From Diphasiastrum complanatum (taxonomy: Eukaryota > Streptophyta > Lycopodiopsida > Lycopodiales > Lycopodiaceae), in assembly GCA_029204225.1 (NCBI GenBank), contig CM055098.1:52100728-52164727 (forward strand): DNA of 64,000 nucleotides. Reading direction: 5' to 3'. The notes beneath the pieces were generated by a model. It had not been told where the DNA came from and made no database searches. It saw only the letters and a list, made by a program, of their open reading frames with translations. Positions 35,190 to 47,813 of this stretch are shown here, piece after piece; position 1 is the stretch's first letter, and every line of letters begins with the position of its first letter. A program made the translations under genes and the position numbers.

Positions 35190-35964
35190 TGGTATCAGAG
35201 CTTCATGCTTTGAAGAGGCGAGGGTGTATACATCAAATCATCAGTGTTTTTGCTTGTAGGAATTCGGATTTTGGAGAAGGATTCAAACTCGCTGAAAAAC
35301 AAGAATTTGTAGATCATAAGTGGATCAAATCAAGGCTAATCTGATCCAGCGGAGCCCTGTATGGACAGAGAGCTCACACGTGTGAATTCAGCCCTCATTA
35401 ATGAGTGCTACTTCTCAAGGAATGATCCAAATTTGATGTTCTATAGCTTGTTGGATAGGTATTGGAGAGTAGAATGTGTTGCTCTTGTTTTTAAATCCAT
35501 TTCATTTGTTTTTAGAAGAGTTTTAGGCAATCAGAGAGTTTGACAGGGTACTCAACTCGTGGTATATACCAAAGTGAGCACACATCTGTCTTTTTCACCA
35601 ATTTCATCAATTTTCATTGTCAACCAAGTAGGATTGGATAGAAATGAGTGTTCTGAGGTCTTAGACTTTTCATTTCACACATATTATTGTGTTTGAGTTG
35701 AAAGTAAGTTCCTAGAGAGTTTTTTAGTACATTAAAACTCATGGAAGAGATAGACTTCTTGCTTGCATGTGCTTCTTCTTTTATGATTGAAGCAAGATCC
35801 AGATTCAAGATAGATTGATTTTCTATATTGAGAATTTGTTCTCACATCTATTGCTAGATTTCATAGGTGGATTAACATCTGTGTTAGATCCTAGATTGAG
35901 ATAGCAAGCAACATCCTTTCAACTCCATTTTTTTTTATCATTACTAGAATTTCTCACCAAGAAG

Positions 35965-38900
35965 ATGTCTTCATCTGGTTCACATTTCTTAGAGCACAGT
36001 GAAAGATTAACATCTTCCAATCATGCAATGTGGAAGATCAGAATGGAATCATTGTTGATTCTACACGATGTTATGGATATTGTGAATGGAGCTGAAGAAG
36101 AACTTGCTGCACCTAATGAAGCTACAACATTCCACAAAAGAACCAGAATTGCCCTTCATTTTATAAAAATGAATGCTACCAATGAAGTGTTAAGAGAGAT
36201 CAGTACATGCACCACTGACAAGGAAGCTTGGGATACTCTAAAAACAATCTATGAAATCAAAAATACTTCTAGATTGCTTACACTTAGAAACCACATATTT
36301 CTAAGTTATCAGAGAGTACATGAGAGTGCTTCATCATATGTCATGAGAGTTAAGGATCTTCATCAAGAGTTAGCTGGTATTAGTGATGCTCTTAAGAACA
36401 CTGAACTTGTTCAAGTAGTCCTAAATGGACTTAGAGATGAGTATGACAATATTGTGCAGACCTATGCTGTCAGAGAGGATCTTCCATCCTTGGAGACACT
36501 ACAATGTGTTCTCATTGCTAAAGAAAGCAGGGAAGAGAACAAGATGTTGAGGATCAACAGACTTTCATTGAAAGATGGTGGAGATGACAAAGCACTCTTC
36601 ATCAGAGACAAGTCAAGAGGCAAGGGCAAAGGACAACAACACTTCAAGAAGGACAAAGCCAAAGAAGGTGGTGAGGATCAGTCCTCACAAGGTGCAACAT
36701 CTAGTGGCAAGAAGAAGTTTTCAAAGATCAAGTGTTTTTTCTGTGGAAAGAAAGGACATTATGCATCAAACTGTTTCAAGAAAAAGAACCAATCTAAGCA
36801 AGCTAACCTTACTAATGAGAATGAGTGTGAGGGTGTAGAGAGTGAAAGAGAGGATTCATTAATGATGTCTACTTTTTCATCTTTTCCTTTTAAAAATGAA
36901 GAAATCTGGTGGATAGATAGTGGGGCTAGTTCCCACAGGTCTAGTTCTAGGAACTCTTTCACTAATCTCATGCCATATTTAGGTGCAAAAAGGTCAATCT
37001 ATACTGCTAATGATGTAGAGTGTAGGATTGAAGAAATAGGTAGTATTCCATTACATGCATCATCATCAAAATCTTTTTGCTTACATGATGTACTATATGT
37101 ACCTAAATTGACAAAGAATCTCATTAGTGTATGACAGTTGTTTGATAGTGGATTGGATGCCAAGTTTCAAGTTGATAAGTGTATAATCTCAAGAGAAAAT
37201 GAAGTTATTGCTAGAGGATCTAGAATTGGTAAGTTATACAAACTAGATTCTAGGGAGAGTGCTAACATTTCAGATATTGCTTATGATACCAAGGTTCTAT
37301 AGGAGGACCTGTGGCATAAGAGATTGGGTCATCCCAATTTCAAAGCCATGCAATCTATGGTCAAAGAAGGAAAAGTTGTTGGTCTACCAAAGAAACTGTC
37401 AAAGAAACTTCTACCTTGTGAAGCTTGTGTGCTGGCAAAGTCACACAGAAGGCCTTTTCCTAGATCAAGTAACAAGACAAAGCAACCATTTGAACTTGTA
37501 CACTCAGATGTTCATTTCTCATCAACTAAGAGCAAAGGAGGAGCCAACTGCTTTGTCAATTATGTAGATGATTATACAAGACATTCTTGGATCTATATGT
37601 TGTCTTCAAAAGCCATGGTTTATGATGTTTTTCTTACTTTTAAAGCTTATGTAGACAAGCAGTTTCCTTTCAAGATAAAAGCTTTAAGAAGTGATAGTGG
37701 AGGAGAATACACTTCCAATAAGTTTAAAGACTTTTGTGAGAGAGAGGGTATTCAAAGAGAGTTTTCTTGCTCATATACTCCTCAGCAAAATGGAACTATT
37801 GAGAGAAAAAATAGAACTTTGTGTGAATGTGCAAAAGCCATCAGGCTGGAAGCTTCTCTGCCTAAAGAATTTTGGGGAGAGGCAGTTGCATGTTCGTAAT
37901 AGGCTTCCAAATCTTGCAATAGGTGGAAAGACACCATTTCAGATGTTGTATAAGAAAAAGCCTAAGGTAGATCATCTTAGGATTTTTGGCTGTGTATGAT
38001 TTGTGCATGTACCTATAGAAACTAGGAAGAAAGAAGATCCTAGTGCAGTGAAAGGAATTTTTGTAGGTTATGCATCTACTAAAAAAACATACAAGATTTA
38101 TTTGCCCTCTACTGACAAAAATGTTGTTAGTAGAGATGTGGTCTTCCATGAAGATCAGAAATTTAACTTGGATGATGTTTAGATCAATGAGACTCATGCA
38201 AAATCAATCATTAATCTTGATGTTGTTCAAGAAGAGGTGAGGCCGAGGCTTGAGGAGGAGCAGATTCAAGCTATCACACCAAGAAGATCTACACGAGCAA
38301 GATCTGAGCCAAGGAGGCTCACATATGATGAAGAAGGAAGGCAAGTGAAAGGTGACACTTCTTATCATGCACTTTTTATATTAGATGAAGAGCCTAAGGA
38401 TGTCCAAGAAGCTTTTCAATCCAAGAAGTGGGTTGAAGCAATGACCCAAGAATTTGAAGCCTTGATGTCAAATAACACATGGGAGCTTGTGGAGGCACCA
38501 AACAACATGCATGTGATTAGATGTAAGTGGGTATTCAGAATCAAGTATAATCATGATGGATCTATATATAAGTATAAAGCAAGACTTTGTGCTAAAGGCT
38601 ACTCTCAGATTAAAGGTCTTGATTATGAAGATACCTTTACACAAGTTGCAAAGATGGTAACAATTCGAATACTCATCTCTCTTGCATGTTTTCACAAATG
38701 GAGTATATTCCAGTTTGATGTTTCTAATGCATTTCTCAATGGTTACCTTGAGGAGGAGATTTATATGGAGCACCCTCCAGATTTTGTGAAGGAAGGTGAT
38801 GAATCAAAAGTTTGTCTTTTGTTCAAAAGTCTGTATGAACTAAAACAGACACCAAGGTCTTGGTATGCAAGGCTCAATTCTTATCTCATATCACTTGGAT

Positions 38901-39097
38901 TTTGTCTAAGTGAATGTGACCCTTCTCTGTATTATAAGTTTGTAGATAACTTTGTAATTATTCTTCTCATCTATGTAGATGATATAATTCTTTGTGGAAA
39001 CAGTGAGAAGTTAGTTGAAGAAACTAAGCATGCACTTGGTACTGAGTTTAACATGCAGGACTTAGGAGTTCTTCACTATATTCTTGGCCTTGAAAAT
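35965..39097 (+). pseudogene. Copia gag-pol (family C, plus), truncated in RT
   Basis: Gag starts at ATG 35965, in the capsid-like pattern of family B, with zinc knuckle CFFCGKKGHYASNC near 36733-36775. Protease WWIDSGASSH lies at ~36906. A TGA at 37132-37134 interrupts VGQLF. Then come the GAG-pre-integrase HHCC (LWHKRLGH, CEAC), integrase (VHSDVHF, DDYTRHSW, LRSDSGGEY, IERKNRT), a frameshift at ~37898, the integrase C-terminus IFGCV with stops at ~37998 and ~38180, and RT from 38390 with FDVSNAFLNGYLEEEIYM and YVDD in LLIYVDDIIL. Homology ends at ILGLE near 39097, where minus-strand Gypsy sequence begins. RNase H and the 3' LTR are absent. Confidence 0.93.
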
Positions 39098-41279
39098 AGT
39101 CGTGAAGGGACGTTGTTGTTGGTTCTTTTATTGGTGCTTCAGGAAAAGCATGGCTAGAATTTGCTTACATAAAACCTGAGGCTTTATTGGATGATGGCGA
39201 TCAGCAAGAACTTGGACTTGCCAGATTTTCAATAATACTTATAAGGGACTGGTGGCCATTCCGGGTAACCTTGTTCATTGACAATTGGGTAGTTGAGGCA
39301 TTCCATCGGAAGATCCCAAGATAAATCTTGTTGATATAATGATCCTCATAGATCAGCGCAACTAGTCCCAATGTCATGGACTCCCCCAAATCATAATGTG
39401 GATATCACATGCTTGCTAGACTCCCTATCTAGGTATTCATGGTATGCCATAACCTGAAGACTTTCCTCAGTAGTCAATATTAAAGATTTAGGACAAGGCT
39501 TTGTCATTGTAGGTGCTGGTTCTTGCTATATGGTTCTTGCTGTACAATTGGCCGTTTTGGGCTTGGATTCCCTGGATTTGGTCGTCTAAGCAATGTGATG
39601 TCCTGATGTAGCTTTGTCGTGGCTAGATGTTGAGTGAAACATTCCGACTTTGGTTGGATCTTGCTTATGATTGGCGTTGAAATCAGAGGACAATCTCCCA
39701 CCTTAGTCTTTCAATGGACTGGTCTCTTGAAGTGGTAGAGATGGATCGTTGCGTTGACTGGTGGTCAGTTTGTCTTCAAGTTGCGTGGTTGACGTGAGAC
39801 CCCTTTGTAATTCATCCACCAGCAGTTGTTGCAACATTTGTTTAATGAGGCTTGGTAAAATCTGCTGGATTGCATCTGTTGCCAATTTCTTGACTTCTTC
39901 CGCTATCCTTGGTTGGATAGATTTTACCCACTCTGTTGGTGATTCACGTGTGGCCGTGTCAACTTGTCTTAGGGTCTTTCTCTCATTCCTTCCATCTGCA
40001 TCTGCTTCGTAACTAGGTGGCACTAGAAGTTTGTGTTTGTAGTGTAGCTTCTCGGTGGGTGGATTTGCATGGTCATATGTAGGTTGCCGATTCAAGCAGG
40101 TAGGAGGCATAATGGCTCTTCTTGGATCTCTTAGTGTACAGTCACGACATGGTAATTGACTCCGCATTGTTCACACCAAGGATAAAAGGAGGATAGATCA
40201 TTTCGGTGTGGACATTCTGATCTATGATATTTACATCCACATCCAAAACACCGTACCGTGTGTAATATTCTGTCACCTTTCAATTGATGCGCGTACACCA
40301 ATTTCAGGTCTCCTTTAATCCCTTCCACGGATATAGTGGTGAGTCAGTTTGAACTTCCTCTTCCTGGGATGATCCGCTTGTTGATATAACCAATACTTCC
40401 ATTGAACCTTGTCTAGCCACTAGAGAAGATTCTGAAAGTCTTGAGATTGATCCACTTTCTTTGGAGGAGCGATATGATGGCAATCTAGATGGCATAGGTG
40501 AGGATTTTGTTGATTGAGTTCGAATCTCCAAAATTCTCTTATTCGCTTGATTTCATAATCTCGGATTCCGAACTGGACATTGAGGTGTTGGATGTTTTTC
40601 AAAACAATAATGGCACTGTTCCAATGGTCGGATCTTCTGATTGGCATTTTGTGGTTCTAGGAGATGATCAGATTGATTGCACATCTCATTTGTGTCACTG
40701 ACAACTTGCATCTGATCGTCCATACTACTAGTACTTTGGCTAGCGTTGTCTGTGGCATCTTGTGGATTAGATGCTCTATCATCCCTGATTGTTTGAATGT
40801 TGGATATGGGCTGTGATGGTGTGTGCAAGATCTGTTTCTACAATAGTGGTTATCTTATAGAGTTCTTTTGAACTGGTATATGATGTAAAGGGTGGCATAC
40901 CAATCTTGATCTCGTGCGGTAATGCAGCATAGAAAAATGCCATTTTGTGTGACTAGGAAGACCGGAATTCCAATTTGCCGCCATCTTGGCAAATCGTGCA
41001 GTAGTGTAGCCCTTGAGAGTTTTTCCGGAAAGCATCAAAATTTGGGCAAGCTGATCATGCATTGCCATGGCCTGCTATGTGGAAGATGAAGGTGATATGG
41101 AGGAGCAGTGTGGTGATGTACGAGAGAGAGAGATTGGGAGATGCAGTTTTTGAAATATATATGAGGGAATTGATGATGAGGAGATGGAAGAGGAAAAGAC
41201 ATGATGAACAAAGCAAAAATATTCCTTCATCTAGAACATTCACGGTTTGAGCAACGGTAGATTTTATAGATAATTTCAA
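39098..41279 (-). pseudogene. Gypsy gag (minus), fragmented
   Basis: The reading starts near 41068 (MAMHDQLAQILMLSGKTLKGY), with WNSGLPSHTKWHFSMLHYRTRS. A first knuckle CHYCFEKHPTPQC (CX2CX3HX4C) is at ~40620, a second CFGCGCKYHRSEC (CX2CX4HX3C) at ~40240, and a partial CEQCGVNYH at ~40160. Then follows a Lys/Gln-rich helical segment (40000-39800), then LLRRPNPGNP near 39590, shared with the plus-strand Gypsy at 22450. Frame changes occur at several points and no protease is left. The right part of this gag family also appears at 4068-5110. Confidence 0.75.
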
Positions 41280-41393
41280 TTATGCCCATCCAGCGAAAGT
41301 CTTATGATGAGGGATGATAGTTGGAAAAGCACTTATGTAGGTTTTTTGGCAAAGGGTTAGTTTTGCTTCAAAAACTACTTTTTGGCATATCTC

Positions 41394-42090
41394 TGTGAAA
41401 GTACTATACTTTAGAACCATAAATGGATCTACAAAAGATCCACAAGAGTGATTGGATGCTTGCTTAACAATCTATTAAAAAACTAGACACAAAAAAGTTG
41501 ATATAGATTGGCAATTTGACAAACAACAAGCATTAACAATCAAAAGCATTGATCAACATTGAAATCCAAGCCGACACGTGTGTACTATAGGCTGTAGTAT
41601 AGCCTTCAATCTAAGAAACAATTAGAAATTGATTGGTTTATTTGGATCACAAAAACTCAATGTACATAGTGAACTAGCTTGAGATTGCCAATGAGCTCCA
41701 AAAATTGTCTATCTTCTCACTATGGGAGTTTGGAATACATAGCAAATTCGACTTTCTTCTTGAAGTTAGGTGGATTTCCAGCATGTAATAAGAAGTTCAC
41801 TCACTCTTCTTGCCCTAAAATGAAACCCTAGTCTATTTCCTAGAGTCATGCTTGGTAGATAGCTAGTTGGTCAAATTTTCACCTTAAATCTAGGACTTAG
41901 GTCCTATTAACTAGGTTCACTACCAAAATGACATGACCAACCCTATGAACTTGACTAAACTACATTAGGAGTGGATTTCCACGTGGCATCTTGGCCTCAC
42001 ATGTGTGGAATCCACTTATATACAAAATTTACATTATACTACATGGTTTTTGATCAAGCTAGATTTGCCAATTTTTGGCAATTCTTCACA
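41394..42090 (-). repeat. 3' LTR, family D
   Basis: 697 bp, plus-strand TGTGAAAGTACT to AATTCTTCACA. It closely matches 45235-45936. Confidence 0.92.
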
Positions 42091-42939
42091 CTCCTCAAAT
42101 TTAGCTTGATCTATCTACAACTCTCTTGCTAGATAAATGAATGCTTTTAGAAGTGTCTAAAAAATCAGCTACAAATAGGGAACTTTTGAGACTCCAATAG
42201 AGAATGATGTCCATGAAGGATCTTTCACCACCTCTTAAAGGATACCATACAAGATGTTCCACAAATGTGTCTATATACGTGTAGCACACCTCAAAAACTA
42301 TACATCATGCCAAGCGATGGATTCCAAGGCATTTTGTGCACTTGAAGATACATCAATAAAACTATTAATTGCATACATAATGTTGCCAAAGACAACTTGC
42401 CTTGCTTGATCCATATGATTGAGCCTAGATGGCTCCATCTTGATATTCAAGGTTCTTCTTGGAGTCCTCGGGCCTTGAGCTTGCTCCTCCACTTGACTTG
42501 ACTCCAAAACATCAATGAATTGAATAAGGTGTTGATCCAAAGGTTCTTCTTCAAGTTTACAAATCTTCCACTCTTGAAAGATCACATTTTCACCATTGAC
42601 AAATTCTTTGGTTGAAAACAAGTAGATTCTACAATCTCTACATGAAGAGCAAAACACTACCATTATTCCTATCATTGAAATAGGATAATCTTTGGTCCTT
42701 GCATTGGAATGATCATGCACAAAGCATGTGGACACAAAGATTTCCAAATAAAATGATGTTTCATCTTTTATGACTCTATTCAAACTATTACAAAAATAGT
42801 TATCCAATGAAATTGCTTTATCAACAACAAATCTAGATTTCAAAGCATCCCATTTCATTGTCTTGTCATACAAAGTAATAAACACCATGAATCTTAATGG
42901 TAAGAAACAAGTCATCTCATGTCTACTACTACTTTTCAA
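42091..42939 (-). pseudogene. Remnants of integrase C-terminus and RT/RNase H (family D)
   Basis: The end near the LTR retains the decayed linker motif GGERSFMDIILYWSLK (42130-42250), equivalent to DERSFEDITLFRSL in intact copies. At 42298-42939 the open frame carries ENVIFQEW, PRRTLNIKMEPSRL and a VFGN-YA motif, equivalent to the VIFDEE, PRRTSRERPVPSRL and VVSGNYAAF region between integrase and RT. The N-terminal ~100 residues resemble the SILVEC and FVS-FVHD style of the family A repeat modules rather than integrase. No catalytic motif remains. Confidence 0.6.
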
Positions 42940-42945
42940 AAAGTA

Positions 42946-44470
42946 TTAAAAGATAATAGACTCTCCAATGCTCACCACCCTTGCAAGATGCACACTTGAA
43001 TGGACAATTTGTATGCAATTTGATGGCTCGGCCATTGTCATTGAGGAGTCCCTTGGAACTCTCATGCTTTGAGGTTGATCCTCAAGATCTTCCTCCTTTT
43101 GATGCTGCTCCTCAATGCAAGCAAGATCACACTTTTCCAAGATCTCCTCTTGAGTCATCTCCTCCTTTTCCAAGCTCATTCTTTCAAAAGCAACACTAGC
43201 TTCCAACTTAAACAATCTTCCATGTTTAAATCCCTTTGCAATGCAAACATCATTCTTCAAGATGAAGCAAACACCATGCTTAAAGTGGACATCCGAATCA
43301 CTTTCTAAGAGTAGACCAACACTAAGCATATTCTTGGTGATTGATGGTATATAAAGGACATTTTCTAGATCCATGCATTTTGAGGATTCTAGACACAAAG
43401 AGATGGTGCCAACACCATCTATCCTACACTCTTCATCATTTGCAGTAAAGACAAAATTTTTAGTAGCATTGAAAACGTGTAAGGTTGAGAAAAAGTCCTT
43501 TTCACAAGACATGTGGGAGCTAGACCCACTGTTAATCCACCAATTGTCTCTTGAATTGCTATTGCTTGTTGGTGAGGATGTAGATGCCATCAAGAATACA
43601 TCTACTTCATCCTCCTCTTCCTCCTTTGCAAGGTTTCCTTGTTTGTCCTCCTCCACTTGCGCTCTTAGCCTCTTGTAGCATTCAGATGCATAATGCCCCT
43701 TCTTTCCACAAAAGAAGCATTTTTGCTTTGACTTGTCCTTTGAGCTTGATGCATCATCCTCTTCTTTGGCCTCCTTTGGATGCTTCTTCTTTTCATTGGT
43801 CTTCTTTTTGCCCTTGAATGAGAAATTGGCTTTCTCATCACCATTTTGCAAAGACAAGGAACTCATCCTAGATTTTGCATGGAGCATCCCACACTCTTCA
43901 ACCACTAATACATTGTGAAGTTTTTCTATAGTTGGAAAAGTGTCTTGGTTGGCAAAACTTTGGACCACATTTGCAAAGTCATCTCCTAGACCACTAAGGA
44001 CAATTTGTACAAGCTCTCCATCATGAATCTTCTCTCCAATGGAAGCCAACTCCCTATTTAGAGACTTGATTCTGAGTACATAATCTTGTGCACTCTCCTC
44101 ACTTCTCCTCATGCTTTGCAAAATCCGATTTCTAAGCATAAGAACTCTAGAAGTGTTGCTAGATTCATAGATTGATTTTAAAGACTCCCAAGTCTCTTTA
44201 GCACTAGTACATGCTGATACTTCTCTTATTGCTCACATTCATCTTCACACAATGAAGTGCAAGCCTAGATCTCTTCTTGTATCTAGCTAACTCCTGTGCA
44301 CCTAGAGGTTCATCTCCATTTTCAATCAAGAACTCATAAAGATCTTGGAGCACCAAGAGTGACTCCATCCTAACCTTCCAAATAGCATAATTTGTAGAAT
44401 TCAATCTCTCACTAGCTTCTAGAAGGTATGCTCCAGCAAATCCCATCTTACTAGTGACTTCTACAAACAA
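42946..44470 (-). pseudogene. Copia gag-protease (family D), active-site Asp lost
   Basis: Gag starts near 44455 (MGFAGAYLLEASERLNSTNYAIWKVRMESLL). A frameshift or stop near 44205-44230 splits it from the long frame 44139-42946. That frame has ELVQIVLSGLGDDFANVVQS, the knuckle CFFCGKKGHYASEC near 43690, then WWINSGSSSHM at ~43520-43545. The catalytic Asp of D-S/T-G reads Asn (AAC, complement of 43531-43533), so protease would be inactive. After the protease fold (LSVGLLL, SDVHFKHGVC) the frame runs into an unrelated Glu/Gln-rich tail instead of integrase. Confidence 0.88.
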
Positions 44471-45234
44471 GAAATAGATTTGATTGACTTCAAACTCACA
44501 AAGGTCTCACACTTGCAGTGTTTCACTCAAATTTGATTTCTAATCCAACAAATGGACGTATAATCACAGTTGTATCACTCCCTCACAAAGTTAGAATGAA
44601 GATAAGATGAAGTGAAAACTACTTTCAAACAAATCTTGCCAAGAAATGGATTTGATTGTCTCTAGAAACTCACTAAGGTCTCTCTCTTGTAGTTTTTCAC
44701 TCAAATTAGATTTCTAATCCAACAAATGGACTTATAATCTTAGTTCCAGCACTCTCTCACAAAGTTGGAATGAAGATAAGATGATGTGAAATCTACTTAC
44801 AATCAAATCTTGCCAATTTTGGCTATTTTTGGACAAAAATGATTTAATCTCTTTCACACTTTTTGATGTACTTTCAAGACCTTTAGAGGACCTGATTTCA
44901 GCCTAGATTAATTAGATCTCATGACCCTAAGTCAAATCTAATCAATGGCACTCAATCTTGGTAGCTTATCCTAAGATTCCATAAAAAATTACATCAAAAG
45001 CTCACAAATTGCATTTCTTTGGAAATGAATACCATGCATTAAGTGCAGTTTCAGAGGTGCCCACACATGTGGATAGTACAGATTTGGACCCCTACCAATT
45101 TTGGGATCAAATCTCCTCACCAAAATCAAGATTCTGGCTTGCCCTCAAAATACTAGTTTTTACCACCAAAACTTGCTAAAAATGGATTTGCATTAGATCA
45201 ATGGCTTATGCTCTTGTACTTGGCTCTTATACCA
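44471..45234 (-). other. Leader and primer site of family D element
   Basis: Non-coding. A ~155-bp segment is tandemly duplicated (about 44465-44620 and 44640-44790, with repeats of CAAACTCACAAAGGTCTC and CCAACAAATGGAC). The primer site complement ends at 45234. Confidence 0.7.
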
Positions 45235-45936
45235 TTTGAAAGTACTGTACTTTAGGACCATAAATGGATCTACAAAAGATCCACAAGAGTGATTGGATGC
45301 TTGCTTAACAATCTATCAAAAAACTAGACACAAAAAAGTTGATCTAGATTGGCAATTTGACAAACAACAAGCATTAACAATCAAAAGCATTGATCAACAT
45401 TGAAATCCGAGCCCACACGTGTGTACTACAGGCTGTAGTACGGCCTTCAACCTGAGAAACAATTAGAAATTGATTTGGGTTAATTTGGATCACAAAAACT
45501 CAATGTACACAGTGAACTAGCTTGAGATTGCCAATGAGTTCCAAAAATTTTCTATCTTCTCACTATGGGAGCTTGGAATACATAGCAAATTCGACTTCCT
45601 TCTTGAAGTTAGATGGATTTCCAGCATGTAATAAGGAAGTTAACTCACTCTTCTTGCCCTAAAATGAAGCCCTAGTCTATTTCCTAGAGTCATGCTTGGT
45701 AGATAGCTAGTTGGTCAAATTCTCACCTTAAATCTAGGACTTAGGTCCTATAAACTAGGAATCACTACCAAAATGACATGACCAACCCTATGGACTTGAC
45801 CTAACCTACATTAGGAGTGGATTTCCATGTGGCATCTTGGCCTCGCATGTGTGGAATCCACTTATGTACAAAATCTACATTATACTACATGGTTTTTTAT
45901 CAAGATAGATTTGCCAATTTTTGGCAATTCTTCACA
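45235..45936 (-). repeat. 5' LTR, family D
   Basis: 702 bp; the plus-strand start is TTTGAAAG (TGTGAAAG in the partner). CACACGTGTG lies at 45414. Confidence 0.92.
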
Positions 45937-46397
45937 CTCTCCGCAAGTTTATAGAAAGATTTTTCAATACCAACTATAACTTGCTTTAGCCTTGGCGGTC
46001 TTGGGAGGAGTCTATCAAAGACAAAGTCACTCACCAAAGAGGCTTGGGCTAAAATTATTATAATATTTTTTTTTTTATAGAAAAGGGCCTTCGACAGTCG
46101 TGGAAGGAGCTCTCAAAGATAGGGTCGCTTCCCAACGAGGATAATGGCCCAATTCATTTTTTTTTTGACAATAAACCCTTGCAGATTTCTCTGTGTCTTG
46201 GTCTCAACGAGATGGAACTTCAGAGGCCTCTACAAAAGTTTTTTTTTTTGACAATAAACCCTTGCAGATTTCTCTAAGGCTTGGCCAACAATATTTCAAG
46301 TGGTTAGACCCACTTGTTCATTATTGTACAGGAAATACCCACAACAGATACCAAAAATAAGAATAAACAAAAATAATTATCTTAGAAATATCATTAC
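45937..46397. repeat. Short direct repeats beside family D element
   Basis: A 44-bp segment, T-run then TGACAATAAACCCTTGCAG with ATTTCTCT and CTTGG, occurs at about 46156-46201 and again at about 46239-46285, with an 83-bp period. The surroundings are T-rich and have no gene. Confidence 0.6.
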
Positions 46398-46909
46398 CTT
46401 CCTGAATGATGAGCCACTCAAAAAATAACTTTGTATTTATATAATGTGTACCACCCACAGCTGAATCAATCATTTTGCTGGAGTGACTGCAAAAAAAAAC
46501 TAGCACACAAGAAATGAATTAGAATAAAACAAATACATTAGAATACTGATTTCAAAATGTTGTTAAGAAAGATAGAATTTACCTCCAAACTAACAATTTG
46601 CCAGTCCACTGAATGGGGAACATCTGTTGGAATATATTGACTTAATATGACAAGTATTTATCTACATCCTTATGCGTATTGCTAGCCGAGTTCATCTTGA
46701 CACAAAATCCTTTAACAGTAGTATCTACACATCTCTTAGTAGAGATCAGGTTTAAACTCTAGTGGTCACTGCAAAATAAGATAGAAAGTCCATTAGTTGC
46801 AATTCTGAGAACTATTTCCATTGATAATGCCAATGATAAAGCATTAAACAACAAGAAGCATTTAACATACCTTACTTGGTATGATAAGGCACGAGCATAT
46901 ATTTTGTTG
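46398..46909 (-). pseudogene. Three-exon gene remnant (unknown family)
   Basis: Minus-strand exons at 46871-46909 (39 nt), 46583-46768 (186 nt) and 46398-46486 (89 nt). Each is bounded by good splice sites (acceptors CACCAG, TTTTGCAG and TTTTTTTTGCAG; donors AAG/GTATGT, GAG/GTAAAT and AAG/GTAATG). The two junctions used keep one reading frame (both phase 2). The middle exon encodes a Cys/Lys/Asp-rich stretch around KRCVDTTVKGFCVKM and ends PIQWTGKLLVW; the third reads HSSKMIDSAVGG, then FFEWLIIQE. In-frame TAG and TAA stops lie in the middle exon (codons 3 and 42), where CAG and CAA would read Gln. No family recognised. Upstream and downstream exons are not found. Confidence 0.6.
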
Positions 46910-47813
46910 CTGGTGTGAATCCATTAGTCAGACACTGTGACAATGTGTCATTATTGTTGAAAATTGTCACTTCTCACTTGACATTGGTTCATGTAAATAT
47001 TGATCAAACATTAGAATATGTTGATGATATGATTTCACACGTGTGGAGCATGTTCCCATGTGTGAAAGGATGTACTTTTCATGTTTGTATATATCCAAAT
47101 TGATTTTGTATCATTCTAGTTAGTGTGAACATGAAATGACTAGTTTTTAGTCAAGTTGACTAGTCACCTACAAATTAGCTTTTCCTTGCATGTGCATGAG
47201 TAAATGCTCCCACATGGCAAGTGGATGTTCACATGTGTGTATAGAGTACTAGAAGATAAGAGTTGACCATTTTCCTTAGATCCTATTTTGTAGGGAATAT
47301 TCCTATATTCTAGGAGACTAGCTTTTTGGATTTTAGTCATATTCTAGAAGGTCAACTATTGGATAAGGATCAAGGATGGATCAAATGGATAGATATGAGT
47401 GATGTGGCACTCTTCACACGTGTGAAGGCCTGCTGGACTGTACCAGACTCATGGATGTACTTGATCCATAAAAGGATCATCATTTTGCTAAGAAAATTGA
47501 TGAGACTTTTGCACTCTACACTTTTGTGAGATTTCTAGTCATTTGTCTTGTGATTTTTATGCATGATTGCTATCTAGTATCATTGTACTTGTTGTTTCAG
47601 GTGCAAGCCGTACAGTGGACAGTACTCCACACGTGTGAAGCCGCTCTCACTAAAAAATGATGTGTTGATCCATTGCTCTTGCTTAAATCCAAGTGTAGTG
47701 AATCTAGATCAAGATCTAATGTGTAGAACTTGATAGATTCATTGATTAAGCAACCAATAACTCTCTATGATTGTAAAGTACAATCATTATTGTCCTAAAA
47801 ACTGTAAAATTTA
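46910..47813. other. G-box palindrome-rich interval
   Basis: No ORF is recognised. Three exact CACACGTGTG sites occur at 47036, 47415 (within the 16-bp palindrome 47412-47427) and 47628. The composition resembles LTR sequence, but no TG/CA border with primer site or polypurine tract was found. It could be a solo LTR or an intron joining the frames on either side. Confidence 0.45.

Larger units (their letters stand above)
41394..45936 (-). mobile_element. Complete but gutted Copia element (family D)
   Basis: 4,543 bp with both LTRs (41394-42090, 697 bp; 45235-45936, 702 bp). The primer site complement is GGCTCTTATACCA ending at 45234 (one change from the usual site). The purine tract complement is CTCCTCAAATTT at 42091. 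Flanks ATCTC (41389-41393) and CTCTC (45937-45941) look like a 5-bp target duplication with one change. Gag and protease remain, while integrase core and RT are deleted. LTRs carry ACACGTGTGTAC. Confidence 0.88.
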
